Origin: Aphrocallistes beatrix | Lineage: Eukaryota > Porifera > Hexactinellida > Sceptrulophora > Aphrocallistidae | Assembly (NCBI GenBank): GCA_963281255.1 | Contig: OY725494.1 | Span: 4,229,934-4,293,933 of the forward strand | Direction: 5' to 3' | Length of the DNA stretch: 64,000 nucleotides | Part shown: positions 22,285 through 31,321 of the stretch, in pieces | How the letters are laid out: every line of letters starts with the position of its first letter | Numbering within the stretch: the stretch's first letter is position 1 | Notes under the pieces: model-generated | Told to the model about the DNA's origin: nothing | The model's database searches: none | Seen by the model: the letters and a program-made list of their open reading frames with translations, nothing else | Made by a program: the position numbers and the translations under genes

Positions 22285-23181
22285 TATACATATCATGCTC
22301 TTCAGCGCTATAAGCTATAAAAATCCTTTCTGTTTCATAGCTTGGAGAGGGGGCAATCACTCCCCTTGCCTCTCCCCCCAGGGATTAACGCAATTCCCAT
22401 CAAATACTCGAGAAACGATTCTAGGATGTAGGATCAGTTTATGTTAATGCTCCATAATATACTACAGTATGGTATGAGCTGATATTAGTGAAGTGTCTGA
22501 ACATCAAACTATGCTAAACAAATCCCAAAATGCACTTCCGTATGGGATCATTAGGAATCATGGGCAAGTCTAGAAGTAGGTGGTAGGATGCTAGTTTGGT
22601 CAACTCTTGCATTCCAAAGGTGAGATATTCAGACTCACTGACATTAACTTAGCCACGATGTCTACAGACGCCACCGCTGTTGTGAAGACAAATTCTTAAT
22701 CCACTCTCTTGTCTAGTTCACACACATCCTATTGCAATAAATGAATAAAAAGAAACTTTCAATCATAAAATAATGTGTTGTTCATTCTACAGATCAATTG
22801 AGCTAACTAATTGCCACACATTTAAACCGCTATGCTTAGACCACTCCCAAAGTTGCTCTGAATTTATCTTAATTTAATTATTTATCAAATATACACCACC
22901 AGTAAATATACAATGTAATGACAGTCTAAAATATAAACAAACACTATACTATTTTTATAATTGAATAGATTCACAAACAAAAACAAAATTTCACCCGAAT
23001 AATCCATGCAACTCTATGGAATGAATTAAGTCATTTGGTTGAGTTAGAAAACTGACATAAAGTTCTATTTGGGAAAGCTTTTTATCTGAAAAAGAGTTGA
23101 CAAAAAGATTTTTTTTTTAACTAAGCTTAACAGAAATGAAGAATGTCAGTTAGGTGTTGAGTTGTTTGGAATGGGGGCTAA
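22285..23181. other. Spacer between units 2 and 3
   Basis: Unit sequence without a gene: the tail of unit 2 upstream sequence, then the 3' flank of B3 from 22541. Confidence 0.6.
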
Positions 23182-24241
23182 TTACCTATAATACGTAAAT
23201 TGATTGGTAGTTGGTTGGGTTAGGAAGTAACTGCAGTCAAAACACGGTTGGAGCGGTTGACAGCAAGACTCAATACTTGTGGAGTAGTCAGATGAGGGTA
23301 AAGGCAGGGTGAAGCTTGTTCGACTCTTGGGTGCTGATAGTGATATTTGTCTTCCATCATCCCAAACTCGCCCACTAACGCTACTGCGACAGTCAAGATG
23401 CATATATTTAGATGGATAACTCAGGTAATCATCATTGGATATTGGTGTAGAATATCCGCAGTTTGTGCTTGCATAGATATAATTATGATTCATGTTAATA
23501 CGTATTCCTTAAAATTGATTGATTGCATTCATTTGTGTTTTGGTTGATAGTTGAGGCATTTCCAGAGATGGTCCTACGCGTCTCTTCCTCTTGAATTCTT
23601 CGCTTCCTTTTACCTGTCCTTGAACTCTCCGTCACTTGCCCATTATCCTGCCGACCTGATTTTGGATCTAGGAATGCTTTGTAATCTTTCTGATATAATT
23701 CTATTCCAAGAAGTATTGCATTTTTCAGTATTTTCTTAAAGTAATCATGTTCTCTCTTCCAAAGACGTTTCGTATATTTGTTAAGCTCCTCACGAATTAT
23801 ACTAACAGATTCCCCATTACTTTTACGCTTTTTGATGTTCTCGAGAAAACCTACTATTTTATTTATTTCTGGACATGAGTGGAGTCGAACTATGTTAATC
23901 ACTAGCGTTTCATTATTTTCCCGAAAGTAAATTTGATTATTGTTCACTACGTAAAATATCTCTGAAAGAGAAGGTGGAAATTCATTAGCGATGTTGTCTA
24001 GTTTGTTTCGATTGAATTTTATTTGGATTTTATCATCATCATCAAGTCTAAACCAAAGAAGGCTTTCGAATTTGTTCTTAACATCCTGTACTCTTAGTTC
24101 TGATATTATGCTCTCTTCTCTAAGCTGAAGTAACTTCTTCATTATATATTCACCGCCGTGAAACCTACTGGGATTCAACCCCGCCTCTTCAAGTTTGTCA
24201 GTTAGTATTTTATATTCGATAACCTTACAAGAAAAGTGCAT
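23182..24241 (-). pseudogene. B3: family B copy with C-terminal frameshift
   Basis: The domain part is intact from MHFSCKVIEYK at 24241 to the basic signal TGKRKRRIQEEE: LLWFRLDDDD, ETLVINIVRLHS and LNKYTKRLWKREHDYF are all present. Compared with B2 about four extra bases after ...QSILRN (near 23500) create TAA at 23495-23497, giving a 248-residue product. The rest of the family tail (ASTNC..STPISNDDYL to FLTQPTTNQ) is still open in another frame at 23182-23493 and begins with its own ATG. It may be a pseudogene or a functional, tail-less variant; the complete domain and preserved TATA box leave the second option open. Confidence 0.75.
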
Positions 24242-24316
24242 TGTAGAATAAATGGGTTTTCTTGAGATCTATTTCGGTTAAAGGATGGAAGTACATTTTT
24301 AAGATGAATCCATGTA

Positions 24317-24326
24317 TTTATATAAA
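24317..24326 (-). promoter_or_regulatory. TATA box of B3
   Basis: TTTATATAAA, equivalent in position to B1 and B2, about 75-85 bases before the start. Confidence 0.65.
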
Positions 24327-25245
24327 TTATATTTTGAATCTCTCTATCAACATACATTCAATACGTACTCTCGAATTAATGGAATCACTAAAATATTGCT
24401 TCTTTTAATGCAGAATTTCTAATCTCAGAGAGAGGAAATTACTGGATATGTCCAAGTACTGAAATTTACAGTCAATTAAGCAGTCTTACTAAGCATTATT
24501 AATTATAAACTTGACATTCTTTACTTCGCTGTGTGAAATGGGTTATAAAATATTACAACTTTTACAGGATATGTAAGCTAATGCGCAAATTACTCATCAA
24601 ATTATTCTGCAGAATTCTCTGTCTGTAATTTTCAACGTTTGGAATTTACAGAGATCTGAATCCCAATATCATTTTATATTTCTGTAAAATTAAGTCAACA
24701 TATTCTGATTAAACGACTTGGAAATTCCAAGGAAAAAACTGTACGAGGCACATTATGAATGACTCAATAAGCTAACCAGTTCATATCTAGAACTTAAGAT
24801 CATAGTAAGTGGAGCACTGGGTTGTTAGGGGTGACTGGAAATACCAGCGTATTCCCTAGCAACCCCAAACACATGTGCTAATTATGCATATGCTCAGGAA
24901 TGCTTGAAAATTCCAACAAATATGTAGTAAAGTGGTACTCGAGGTATTAGGTACAAGTAAGTCAGTGAGTTTGTTTGTTTGAACTGCAGGCGCTTCTTTT
25001 GGATATCCATGATCTGCAATTTCCACATTCTACAAAAATAAACTTTTCAACGAAATAGTGTACTACTCCACTTTCCGAAAATACGGTGTTGGAATCTACA
25101 ACCGCAAACTCCTTTGATGTCTAAATATGTAAATAGACACATCATTCTCTTCAGTGCTATACGCTATAAATTATCTCCTGTTTTATAGCCTGGGGGGGCA
25201 ATCGCCACTTTCATCAAATAGTAATTATCATTCTAGGATGTAGGA

Positions 25246-26251
25246 ACAGTTGTTATATCCATATATCCATTGTTATATAGGTTGTTGATAGTTGTTGTGA
25301 TAGTAGGTGGTAGTTTGTTGAACCATATATCCATTGTTGTAGGTTATTGATAGCATCAGGAATTGAAGATACAACAATTGGATGTCGCGGTCATTTCTCT
25401 ATTTGATTAGTACATTTAACCTTGGGTGGTTATTAAAACTTTTTAATGAGACAGAGTTCCTTAATTATACTTTGAATTCAACCTACATAATGCTAATCTG
25501 AGCCATGATAAAAGCAGGATGTGGCGTTGAATTTCGCGGGACATAAAAATATTATAAATGTAATAAAGAAAACGGAATATAATGGAAAAATTTCATGTAA
25601 AGTGGGACAGTTGGCATGTATGAGTTACTTGGAATATAATAGACGCTTCTGAAGATGTTGATGACATGCTAGTTCTACTTATGGTATCAATTACTCACCA
25701 AAGTCATTGACAAGCATTCACCTAACAAAAAGAGTCAAATATATATCTCTCATCCTGAATGACTGATGGAAAGATCTTCGAAACCCAGCCTGAGGCCTCT
25801 TTGGGCTCGATTCTAAAGCTATCAGGTCTGATAGGACATGAAGTTTCAAAGTAACTAATTGCCGACCTGAAGTCGGGAAAATATTCCGTCGGTTGCTTGG
25901 ACAAAATTATGTATAAAATGGTTCAAACTAAGAACTTATTCGATTGGGAATGTTTGTGATAATACAAGTGCAATAGAGATTTGCTGGTAGAACATGAGAT
26001 TGTGAAAGAGAAAGCTCTTTACATTTACCTCAATATATTGAATATTCTTAGAATTATTATAGGATGTATGTAATCAGATATGAATAATCATATATCTCCG
26101 TTAGCATAATTGCATTATTAGACTAAACGGAATATAATGAGATATTAGCCAACAATGAGATTAATTGGCCACAGTGAATTGATTTAATTACACTGCAATA
26201 TTGCTGTCTAGATTTCATATCAAGTTACTGAATGTATGTATTATCGAATTC
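25246..26251. other. Gene-free sequence between the B array and gene G
   Basis: No coding region recognised. Short repeated phrases such as ccatatatccattgtt at about 25258 and 25323 indicate local duplications. Otherwise AT-rich without features. Confidence 0.5.
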
Positions 26252-26259
26252 TATAAATA
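26252..26259 (+). promoter_or_regulatory. TATA box of gene G
   Basis: TATAAATA, 60 bases before the main ATG. Transcription starting about 30 bases downstream would begin close to 26282. Confidence 0.65.
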
Positions 26260-26282
26260 GAGATGGAATAGATGTAGCTATC

Positions 26283-26315
26283 ATGAACATTCTACTTTCA
26301 TCTGAATACAAATGA
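26283..26315 (+). promoter_or_regulatory. Upstream mini-frame overlapping gene G start
   Basis: A ten-codon frame (MNILLSSEYK) ends with TGA that overlaps the G start codon as ATGA (26312-26315). It is the first ATG expected on the transcript if the TATA box is used, so G would need leaky scanning or reinitiation. That is an inference; no homologous leader is available for comparison. Confidence 0.4.
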
Positions 26316-26617
26316 GTCGAGATACCCTAAATCAGCTGGGAGATATCACACAGGTAGCAGGACAAATGCATCATCAGATAATATCGCAACACCTCCCAGA
26401 GCGTTTCTCCGTTATCTCTCCTGATAGGACAAGATGGGGGTTTGAACTGCTTCCTGTGGACAACGACAGAGTCCCACTACCTTCTGAGGAGCTGGGGGGA
26501 GAGACTTTCGGGGACGACGACACGTTAGAGAGTTACGTAGCTAAGTACTTGAAATCACGCGTGAGTGACGTAACACCCTACATATATGATCCACCAGTTT
26601 TTGCAGTGGTATGCTAG
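26312..26617 (+). CDS. G: small acidic single-exon protein, family unknown
   Basis: A 101-residue frame with a TATA box in the usual place, starting MSRDTLNQLGDITQV. I recognise no domain. The N-terminal part is predicted helical (LGDITQVAGQMHHQIISQHL); the middle is SPDRTRWGFELLPVDNDRVP; the second half is acidic (EELGGETFGDDDTLESYV) and ends DPPVFAVVC. A truncated relative at 29077-29187 keeps the central segment in frame, showing that this frame is a real, duplicated unit. It lacks the SKRK and bZIP-like motifs of its neighbours, so any shared function is speculative. Confidence 0.6.
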   Translation: MSRDTLNQLGDITQVAGQMHHQIISQHLPERFSVISPDRTRWGFELLPVDNDRVPLPSEELGGETFGDDDTLESYVAKYLKSRVSDVTPYIYDPPVFAVVC

Positions 26618-27606
26618 GAATTTGTGTATATATGAAATTAAAGGTTTAAACAAACTCAAATCTCTTTATTAGTTGGAAAAGCTAATACTTAAAAGAAATG
26701 AATGGAATGGCGTTTTATATACACATAATGAATCATCATTTATTGATATGGAAAAATATATTAAATATTATTCTGGAGTAAGAATCCTTTGCAAAATGCA
26801 ATTGTTATTTGTTTGGTTGGTTATATGATGTAATTTCACCACTTCACAACTAGTATACTGTTTTATGTAGTAGTGTATGCGAGTAATGTAGAAATGAATA
26901 TAAATTTGGAATATCGTATCATCATCAGGTTCGAGTCAATAACGTCAATGCACAGTTTGGTGAGAGAAAAGCGGAAATGTGATTGTAGAACATTTCACAA
27001 CGACTGCCGCAAAAATTCATTTCTGAAAGATATGGAACAAACGTTTTGGAATGAAATGTCTAGAATCTACTAGATGATGGTACAAATCTTCAGTCTTCTT
27101 GTCATCATGGTGAATGACTGGTTCACCTTTATGTTATGGATAGTAATACAAATTCGGCTAGCAAGAAGTAGCTTAACTAATTCCGCAGCAGTCTCTACAA
27201 TGTAGATAGTACTCCGAACTTTTCACTGAATCAGAAATTCTAAAAATAAAAGTTTCAGTTCTTGTTTGATTTGGTACAGCTATTAGCAGCTGAAGGAACA
27301 AGTCACACTAAAGGTAAAACTAATGATTTATTCAATAAAATTAAATCAGCTCAACCACACAACAGATCATGCAAACGTTCAATCCACAATATCTTGTTAA
27401 TTAATAAGTGATTATTCGTCAGAATCGATCTGAAGAGATCAATTAAAGTTTTGACCATTATCGGTTGCACTAATTGCCCTGAACCATGAAACACTCACAG
27501 ATGTTCAGCCATCAATTTACACTGATTAAAATAACTCCTAATAACTCCGTCTATTCACTGTAATGTCTTAATTACTTGTATTTAAGAAAAATTAACTAAA
27601 CAAATA
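26618..27606. other. Gene-free sequence downstream of G
   Basis: About 26610-26660 (gtgtatatatgaaattaaag) is repeated after the G fragment at 29219-29250. The 66-codon frame at 26873-27073 has no supporting feature. Nothing else seen. Confidence 0.45.
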
Positions 27607-27747
27607 CAGTGAAATTCGCTTATTAGCAACTAATTTTCAGGTCCCAGGTGAAGATTTTGTGTTAATTCTGTTCCCTTATTAGTAACTTCGCGTATTAGCA
27701 ACCATTTTATGAGCAGAACTCGAGTCGCTAATAAGCGAATTCCACTG
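27607..27747. mobile_element. Short pogo-type MITE
   Basis: TA at 27605-27606 and 27748-27749. Ends CAGTGAAATTCGCTTATTAG and, reversed, CAGTGGAATTCGCTTATTAG. 141 bases, no coding capacity. Related in its ends to the other CAGTGGAA elements here but a separate family. Confidence 0.9.
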
Positions 27748-27913
27748 TAATTGGAATTCGCATTAAAATATGAGGAAAACGTGACTTTAATGAGTCATGT
27801 GAAGTATCAAATGCTATTCTAATTGTATGCGTCGATAAGTTGAGGTGATAGAACGTGCAAGGTTGGGAAATACGAGGGTAGAACTTGGTCAGTAGAATAG
27901 TGATGGTTTACTG

Positions 27914-27923
27914 TATATAAATA
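27914..27923 (+). promoter_or_regulatory. TATA box of C1
   Basis: TATATAAATA, 45 bases before the ATG at 27959, implying a very short 5' leader. Confidence 0.65.
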
Positions 27924-27958
27924 ACATAAAATGTCACGATCGCATAAAATAATTTACC

Positions 27959-28429
27959 ATGTGTAGACACGAGGCTGATGTGAAATATTTTGGGATAAAG
28001 ATAACGAGTCAATATAATTTGGAGTATTTTTGCGAAAAATATCAATTGTTTGTAAAGAAATTGGTAAAAGACAATCAACTCAAACTGCGAGTAGATTTCG
28101 CGATGTTTGACAATCTCACCCGAAAACAGATAGGAGCATTCAATCGTTGCTGCAAGGAAACATTCGCTGATGATACAAGCAAGAAACTGAAATCAGAAAA
28201 GATTCGCTTCAGTAAGAGGAAATGGAAACGGAAATTCGATTATAGAAAGAGGGTGGATCGAATGAAGAGCCATGTTCTTCATAACCAACTCATCAACACC
28301 TTTACCTTCTCTCCTCCGTTCAGTTATCCAGTAGAACAATATCATGAATCTCCGAGTTTCTGTCCGCCGTCTTCTCAATACGGAGAATGGGGCAACCTTT
28401 GGAGCCAGGTTACTCCATACTTAGCTTAA
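27959..28429 (+). CDS. C1: family C short SKRK-domain protein
   Basis: Single-exon, 156 residues, start MCRHEADVKYFGIK. It appears to begin at the WF position of the larger families and keeps only the second half of their domain: YNLEYFCEKY helix (19-28), strand LKLRVDFAMF (41-50) at the INI-KL position, LTRKQIGAFNRCCKETF helix (53-69), then KLKSEKIRFSKRKWKRKFDYRKR (76-98), an exceptionally basic stretch containing SKRK. The tail is Pro/Ser/Tyr-rich and ends WGNLWSQVTPYLA. Paralogous to C2. The relation to families A, B and E rests on motif order, not on high identity, and is moderate. Nuclear location is likely from the basic run. Confidence 0.75.
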   Translation: MCRHEADVKYFGIKITSQYNLEYFCEKYQLFVKKLVKDNQLKLRVDFAMFDNLTRKQIGAFNRCCKETFADDTSKKLKSEKIRFSKRKWKRKFDYRKRVDRMKSHVLHNQLINTFTFSPPFSYPVEQYHESPSFCPPSSQYGEWGNLWSQVTPYLA

Positions 28430-29076
28430 CAATGCATGGAATATTTCTCTCATTAGTATTAGTTTGCCATCCGAGTTCTCACATCGTATTTTAGTATGAC
28501 TATAGCAGTTTTGATTATTTTGCATGAAATGAGTTGATTTTCAAATCTAATTATAATTGTATCTTGTGAGCTAATCCTTGTGAAGTATATGTGAACTTTT
28601 GACCTAATTAGGAAGAGTAAAAGGGAAGATAAATGACCTCATTACAAACTCTTAAACCATCAAATCTACAAGTAAGTATACCTATTTACATATGTACTTC
28701 CAATTTGGAAATTACTGTATGATTAATAAGATGGGAATTACTCTTATTAGACCATAACCATAAATATGACTGCAGTAACCTTAACGAATGATCTACATCA
28801 GCATGACAATAGCATTACATAATCAAGTGAAGTGATGAGTTCCAAAATAATTTTCTTTGTAACACCAACTTAATTTCAGGGTTAGTTTAGTTTAAACTTG
28901 AAGCTAATTTTTAAAAAGATCACCCAAACCTCAGAATAGAAGAACAAAATCGATATCGTCATTTCAAAAAAGTGTCAGTCGACAGACAGACTATTAGTGC
29001 AGTTTCATTAAGTGGCCCTAGGACACGAAATATTACATTCGAAATCGACATAAAGAATACCATATAGTGATTTGAA
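28430..29076. other. C1 3' flank, gene-free
   Basis: About 28455-28560 (catcgtattttagtatgact and gcatgaaatga) is shared with the C2 3' flank at about 31335-31410. About 28973-29012 repeats sequence from about 12890. Confidence 0.5.
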
Positions 29077-29187
29077 ATGGTCTCTCCTGATAGGACAAGA
29101 TGGGGGTTTGAACTGCTTCCTGTGGACAACGACAGAGTCCCGCTGCCTTCTGAGGAGCTGGAGGAATGTGTGGTATGTTACTGCTAG
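29077..29187 (+). pseudogene. Truncated copy of gene G with a 36-codon open frame
   Basis: From 29081 the sequence follows gene G (SPDRTRWGFELLPVDNDRVP) with few changes, then a deletion removes the acidic segment and joins to the last codons (CVVCYC). An ATG at 29077 is in frame and the frame ends at TAG 29185-29187, so a 36-residue product is possible. The 3' flank up to about 29265 is also shared with G. No promoter copy is visible upstream, so fragment is the safer reading. Confidence 0.65.
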
Positions 29188-29512
29188 GAATTAGTCAATA
29201 AATATACCTTTAAAGTAGTGTATATATGAAATTAAAGATTTAAACACTCAAATCCCTTAATCAATTGAGAAACTTGACAAACACTGAACGAAAAAGGCAA
29301 ATATTTATTTGTCATTTTCTGGAAATGCATGTACTAACTTGGGAGGATATTACGAACACATGTATTACCTGCTGATGTAGTTATCTCTACAAATATTCTA
29401 TTTAGACCACACAACTAGATTACATAATTTGTTAGCTTGGTAGCTTCAATGAGGTTTTACGTAGTGACAAGGAATTCATTATGGACTATGAAATAAGCAG
29501 CATTGTTTAGAG

Positions 29513-29691
29513 CAGTGGTCTTCAAACTGGGGTACGCGAGGCTTCTCATGGGGCTACGCGAGCTCTCTTTGAGACGAGTCTGTTAAGTATGTTATATCTC
29601 ATTCAACCATAATTTCTCCTTACTTGAGGGTACGCGTAAAGTTCAAAAAATAGCCAGGGGGTACGCTGGGAAAAAAGTTTGAAGACCACTG
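29513..29691. mobile_element. hAT-type MITE
   Basis: Terminal inverted repeats CAGTGGTCTTCAAACT at left and, reversed, CAGTGGTCTTCAAACTTTTT at right, with GTACGCG/GTACGCT inside each end. Flanking octamers GTTTAGAG and GATTATAG agree at six of eight positions, fitting an aged 8-bp hAT target duplication. The CAG(T/G)GGTTCTCAAAC-like terminus is typical of hAT elements. Confidence 0.85.
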
Positions 29692-30248
29692 GATTATAGG
29701 ACTTCTCAAATCGCAGAATGTGCCATATGTTGTCTATTACACCACAATGTGCAAGAAACTGAAAATATTATTGGTCAGCTTACAACCTTATAATATAGTT
29801 TCTAATCAATGGCGTTGATACATTAATGACAGAAAAGTGGAAGTCTAGGCTAATAAACATTAAACACAATCTCCAGTAGTGATTCTTTGTCAGAAATTGA
29901 CCTGAAGAAGCGATTATTCAACGATTTTGACTGTTGTCTCGTTCCTACAAATCACAGTTCAAATTTCTTGATTTGTTTGGAGCCATGATTTGTCTCGACA
30001 AACCAGTTATTACAATTTTAAATAAATTATAATAATTTAGATATGTTTTAACTCGAAAGCGTGGAGCTAATTCGTCAGATAAGATACATTTTAGCTACGT
30101 CGTACTAAATCAACAATTTTGTGACTGTAATACAGGATTTATCCTTAAATGTGAAGAATTAAAATTGATCCTAAGGATGTTTTTGCTGATTCATTCATTA
30201 AAGCATTAAATTTCCTTTCGATTCATCTAATTACGTAGTTAATTAAAA
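29692..30248. other. Gene-free sequence
   Basis: Nothing recognised. AT-rich with several short open frames of no significance. Confidence 0.45.
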
Positions 30249-30349
30249 AATGTGTCTTTCGTAACATAAATATTGCTTTAAAATTCAACAAATAGAGTTC
30301 CATCTATTTGTTGAATTTTAAAAGCAATATTTATGTATCGAAAGACATT
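30249..30349. repeat. Long near-perfect hairpin
   Basis: Two arms of about 46 bases (30249-30295 and 30304-30349) are reverse complements apart from a few changes, separated by an eight-base loop (agttccat). The arm reads AAATATTGCTTTAAAATTCA in its middle. It may be a collapsed foldback MITE or give a hairpin RNA if transcribed; neither is shown by the sequence. Confidence 0.8.
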
Positions 30350-30592
30350 CTAAAAAAGATCTTATTAATTAAAACCTTCGCTTGCCTAGGGATGTTGAAG
30401 TGAAAGTGAAAGTTAATTGAAAATAAACTGAAAGAATCGAAAGGAAATGTACACACACAAACCTTCAAATTTTTTAAATCTACACCTCAATGACATGTGA
30501 AAGTAATAATGTCGATCATGTGGGTGAAGTGAATGATCAGAAGTGAATTCGTGTGTAGACTGCTCAGTAGGTGGTATAGACTAGCCTATTTG

Positions 30593-30599
30593 TATATAA
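30593..30599 (+). promoter_or_regulatory. TATA box of C2
   Basis: TATATAA, 38 bases before the ATG at 30631. An ATG at 30613 lies too close to the TATA box to be in the transcript if initiation is about 30 bases downstream. Confidence 0.55.
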
Positions 30600-30630
30600 C
30601 AGGAAGCTAGGATGGAAATGAAAGTTCACT

Positions 30631-31251
30631 ATGTGTAAGGTTGACATAATAGATTTTGAGATAAAGGTAACAAACCATTATAATTTGGAAAACTTTTGTG
30701 AAAAATACAAATTTATTGTTAAAAAAATTGTCAAAGATGACCAACTTGGACTGAAAATAGATTTCCCAGAGTACGGCAATCTCACCCAACGACAGAAAAT
30801 AGAATTCGGTCAATGCTGCAAAGCTACATTCGATAATGATACAAACAAGAAACTGAAATCAGAAAGGAAGTGCTTCAATAAGAGGAAATGGAAACGGAAA
30901 GACGACAAAAAGAAGCGCCAAATAAAGAACCAAATTTTTCATAACCATCAACACCTTCCCTTCAACACCTCCTTCATCAACACCTTCCCCTCAACACCTC
31001 CCTCACCAACACATCTCCTTCAACACCTCCCTCATCAACACCTTCTTCATCAACAACTTCCCTTCAACACCTCCCTCATCAACACCTTCTTCATCAACAC
31101 CTCCCTCATCAACACCTCCCTCTTCAACACCTTCTTCACCAACAACTTCCCTTCAACACCTTCCCATGTTATCTTCAGCCCAGCTATCCAGGAGTATATA
31201 ATGAAACATATCTGGACTATCCGCTGGCTCTTCAACACAGTGAAGGAGTGA
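30631..31251 (+). CDS. C2: family C SKRK-domain protein with repeat-shifted tail
   Basis: Start MCKVDIIDFEIKVT, aligned with C1. Parts: YNLENFCEKYKFIVKKIVK helix, LGLKIDFPEYGNL strand, a helix with QCCKATF, then LKSERKCFNKRKWKRKDDKKKRQ. The following region (30945-31163) is an expanded CT/CA-rich tandem repeat giving FNTSFINTF-type peptide repeats. After it this frame gives an unrelated end and stops at 31251. The family-like tail (SYPGVYNETYLDYP, then WIPSLPYDSDQYLS) is open in another frame and ends at TGA 31314-31316, directly overlapping an AATAAA at 31316-31321. Repeat length change therefore appears to have moved the tail out of frame; the SKRK-like domain itself is undamaged. Confidence 0.65.
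   Translation: MCKVDIIDFEIKVTNHYNLENFCEKYKFIVKKIVKDDQLGLKIDFPEYGNLTQRQKIEFGQCCKATFDNDTNKKLKSERKCFNKRKWKRKDDKKKRQIKNQIFHNHQHLPFNTSFINTFPSTPPSPTHLLQHLPHQHLLHQQLPFNTSLINTFFINTSLINTSLFNTFFTNNFPSTPSHVIFSPAIQEYIMKHIWTIRWLFNTVKE
30945..31163 (+). repeat. Coding minisatellite in C2
   Basis: Imperfect tandem array built from TTCAACACCT, TCATCAACACC and CCCTCATCAACACCTTCTTC variants. It contains no stop in several frames, so it can lengthen or shift the protein tail without ending translation. C1 has only a short equivalent (caactcatcaacacctttac at about 28284). Confidence 0.8.
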
Positions 31252-31321
31252 ACTATTGGATTCCGAGTCTTCCGTATGACTCTGACCAATACTTGAGTTG
31301 TGAATCATATCAATGAATAAA

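Larger units (their letters stand above)
16694..25245. repeat. Three tandem units of about 2.9 kb, each with one B gene
   Basis: Homologous anchors (tatgggatcattagg) stand at 16694, 19567 and 22541. Units run about 16694-19566, 19567-22540 and 22541-25245 in the same orientation. Each contains, in order, the motif agccacgatgtctac, the 3' flank, a B gene on the minus strand, a TATA box, and a long conserved upstream stretch including ttgttagggtaactggaaat and caaacacatgt. Unit 2 alone carries a 185-bp MITE. Units 2 and 3 resemble each other most in the gene tail; unit 1 has a different C-terminal tail. Confidence 0.9.

Noticed and set aside
17375..24241. CRISPR-like or bacterial tandem arrays suggested by regular repetition
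   Set aside because: The repeats are 2.9-kb segmental duplications containing genes, not short direct repeats with unique spacers, and the DNA is eukaryotic.
26873..27073. 66-codon frame downstream of G
   Set aside because: Starts at a non-ATG codon, has no TATA box at the usual distance, no paralogue in the window and no recognisable domain.
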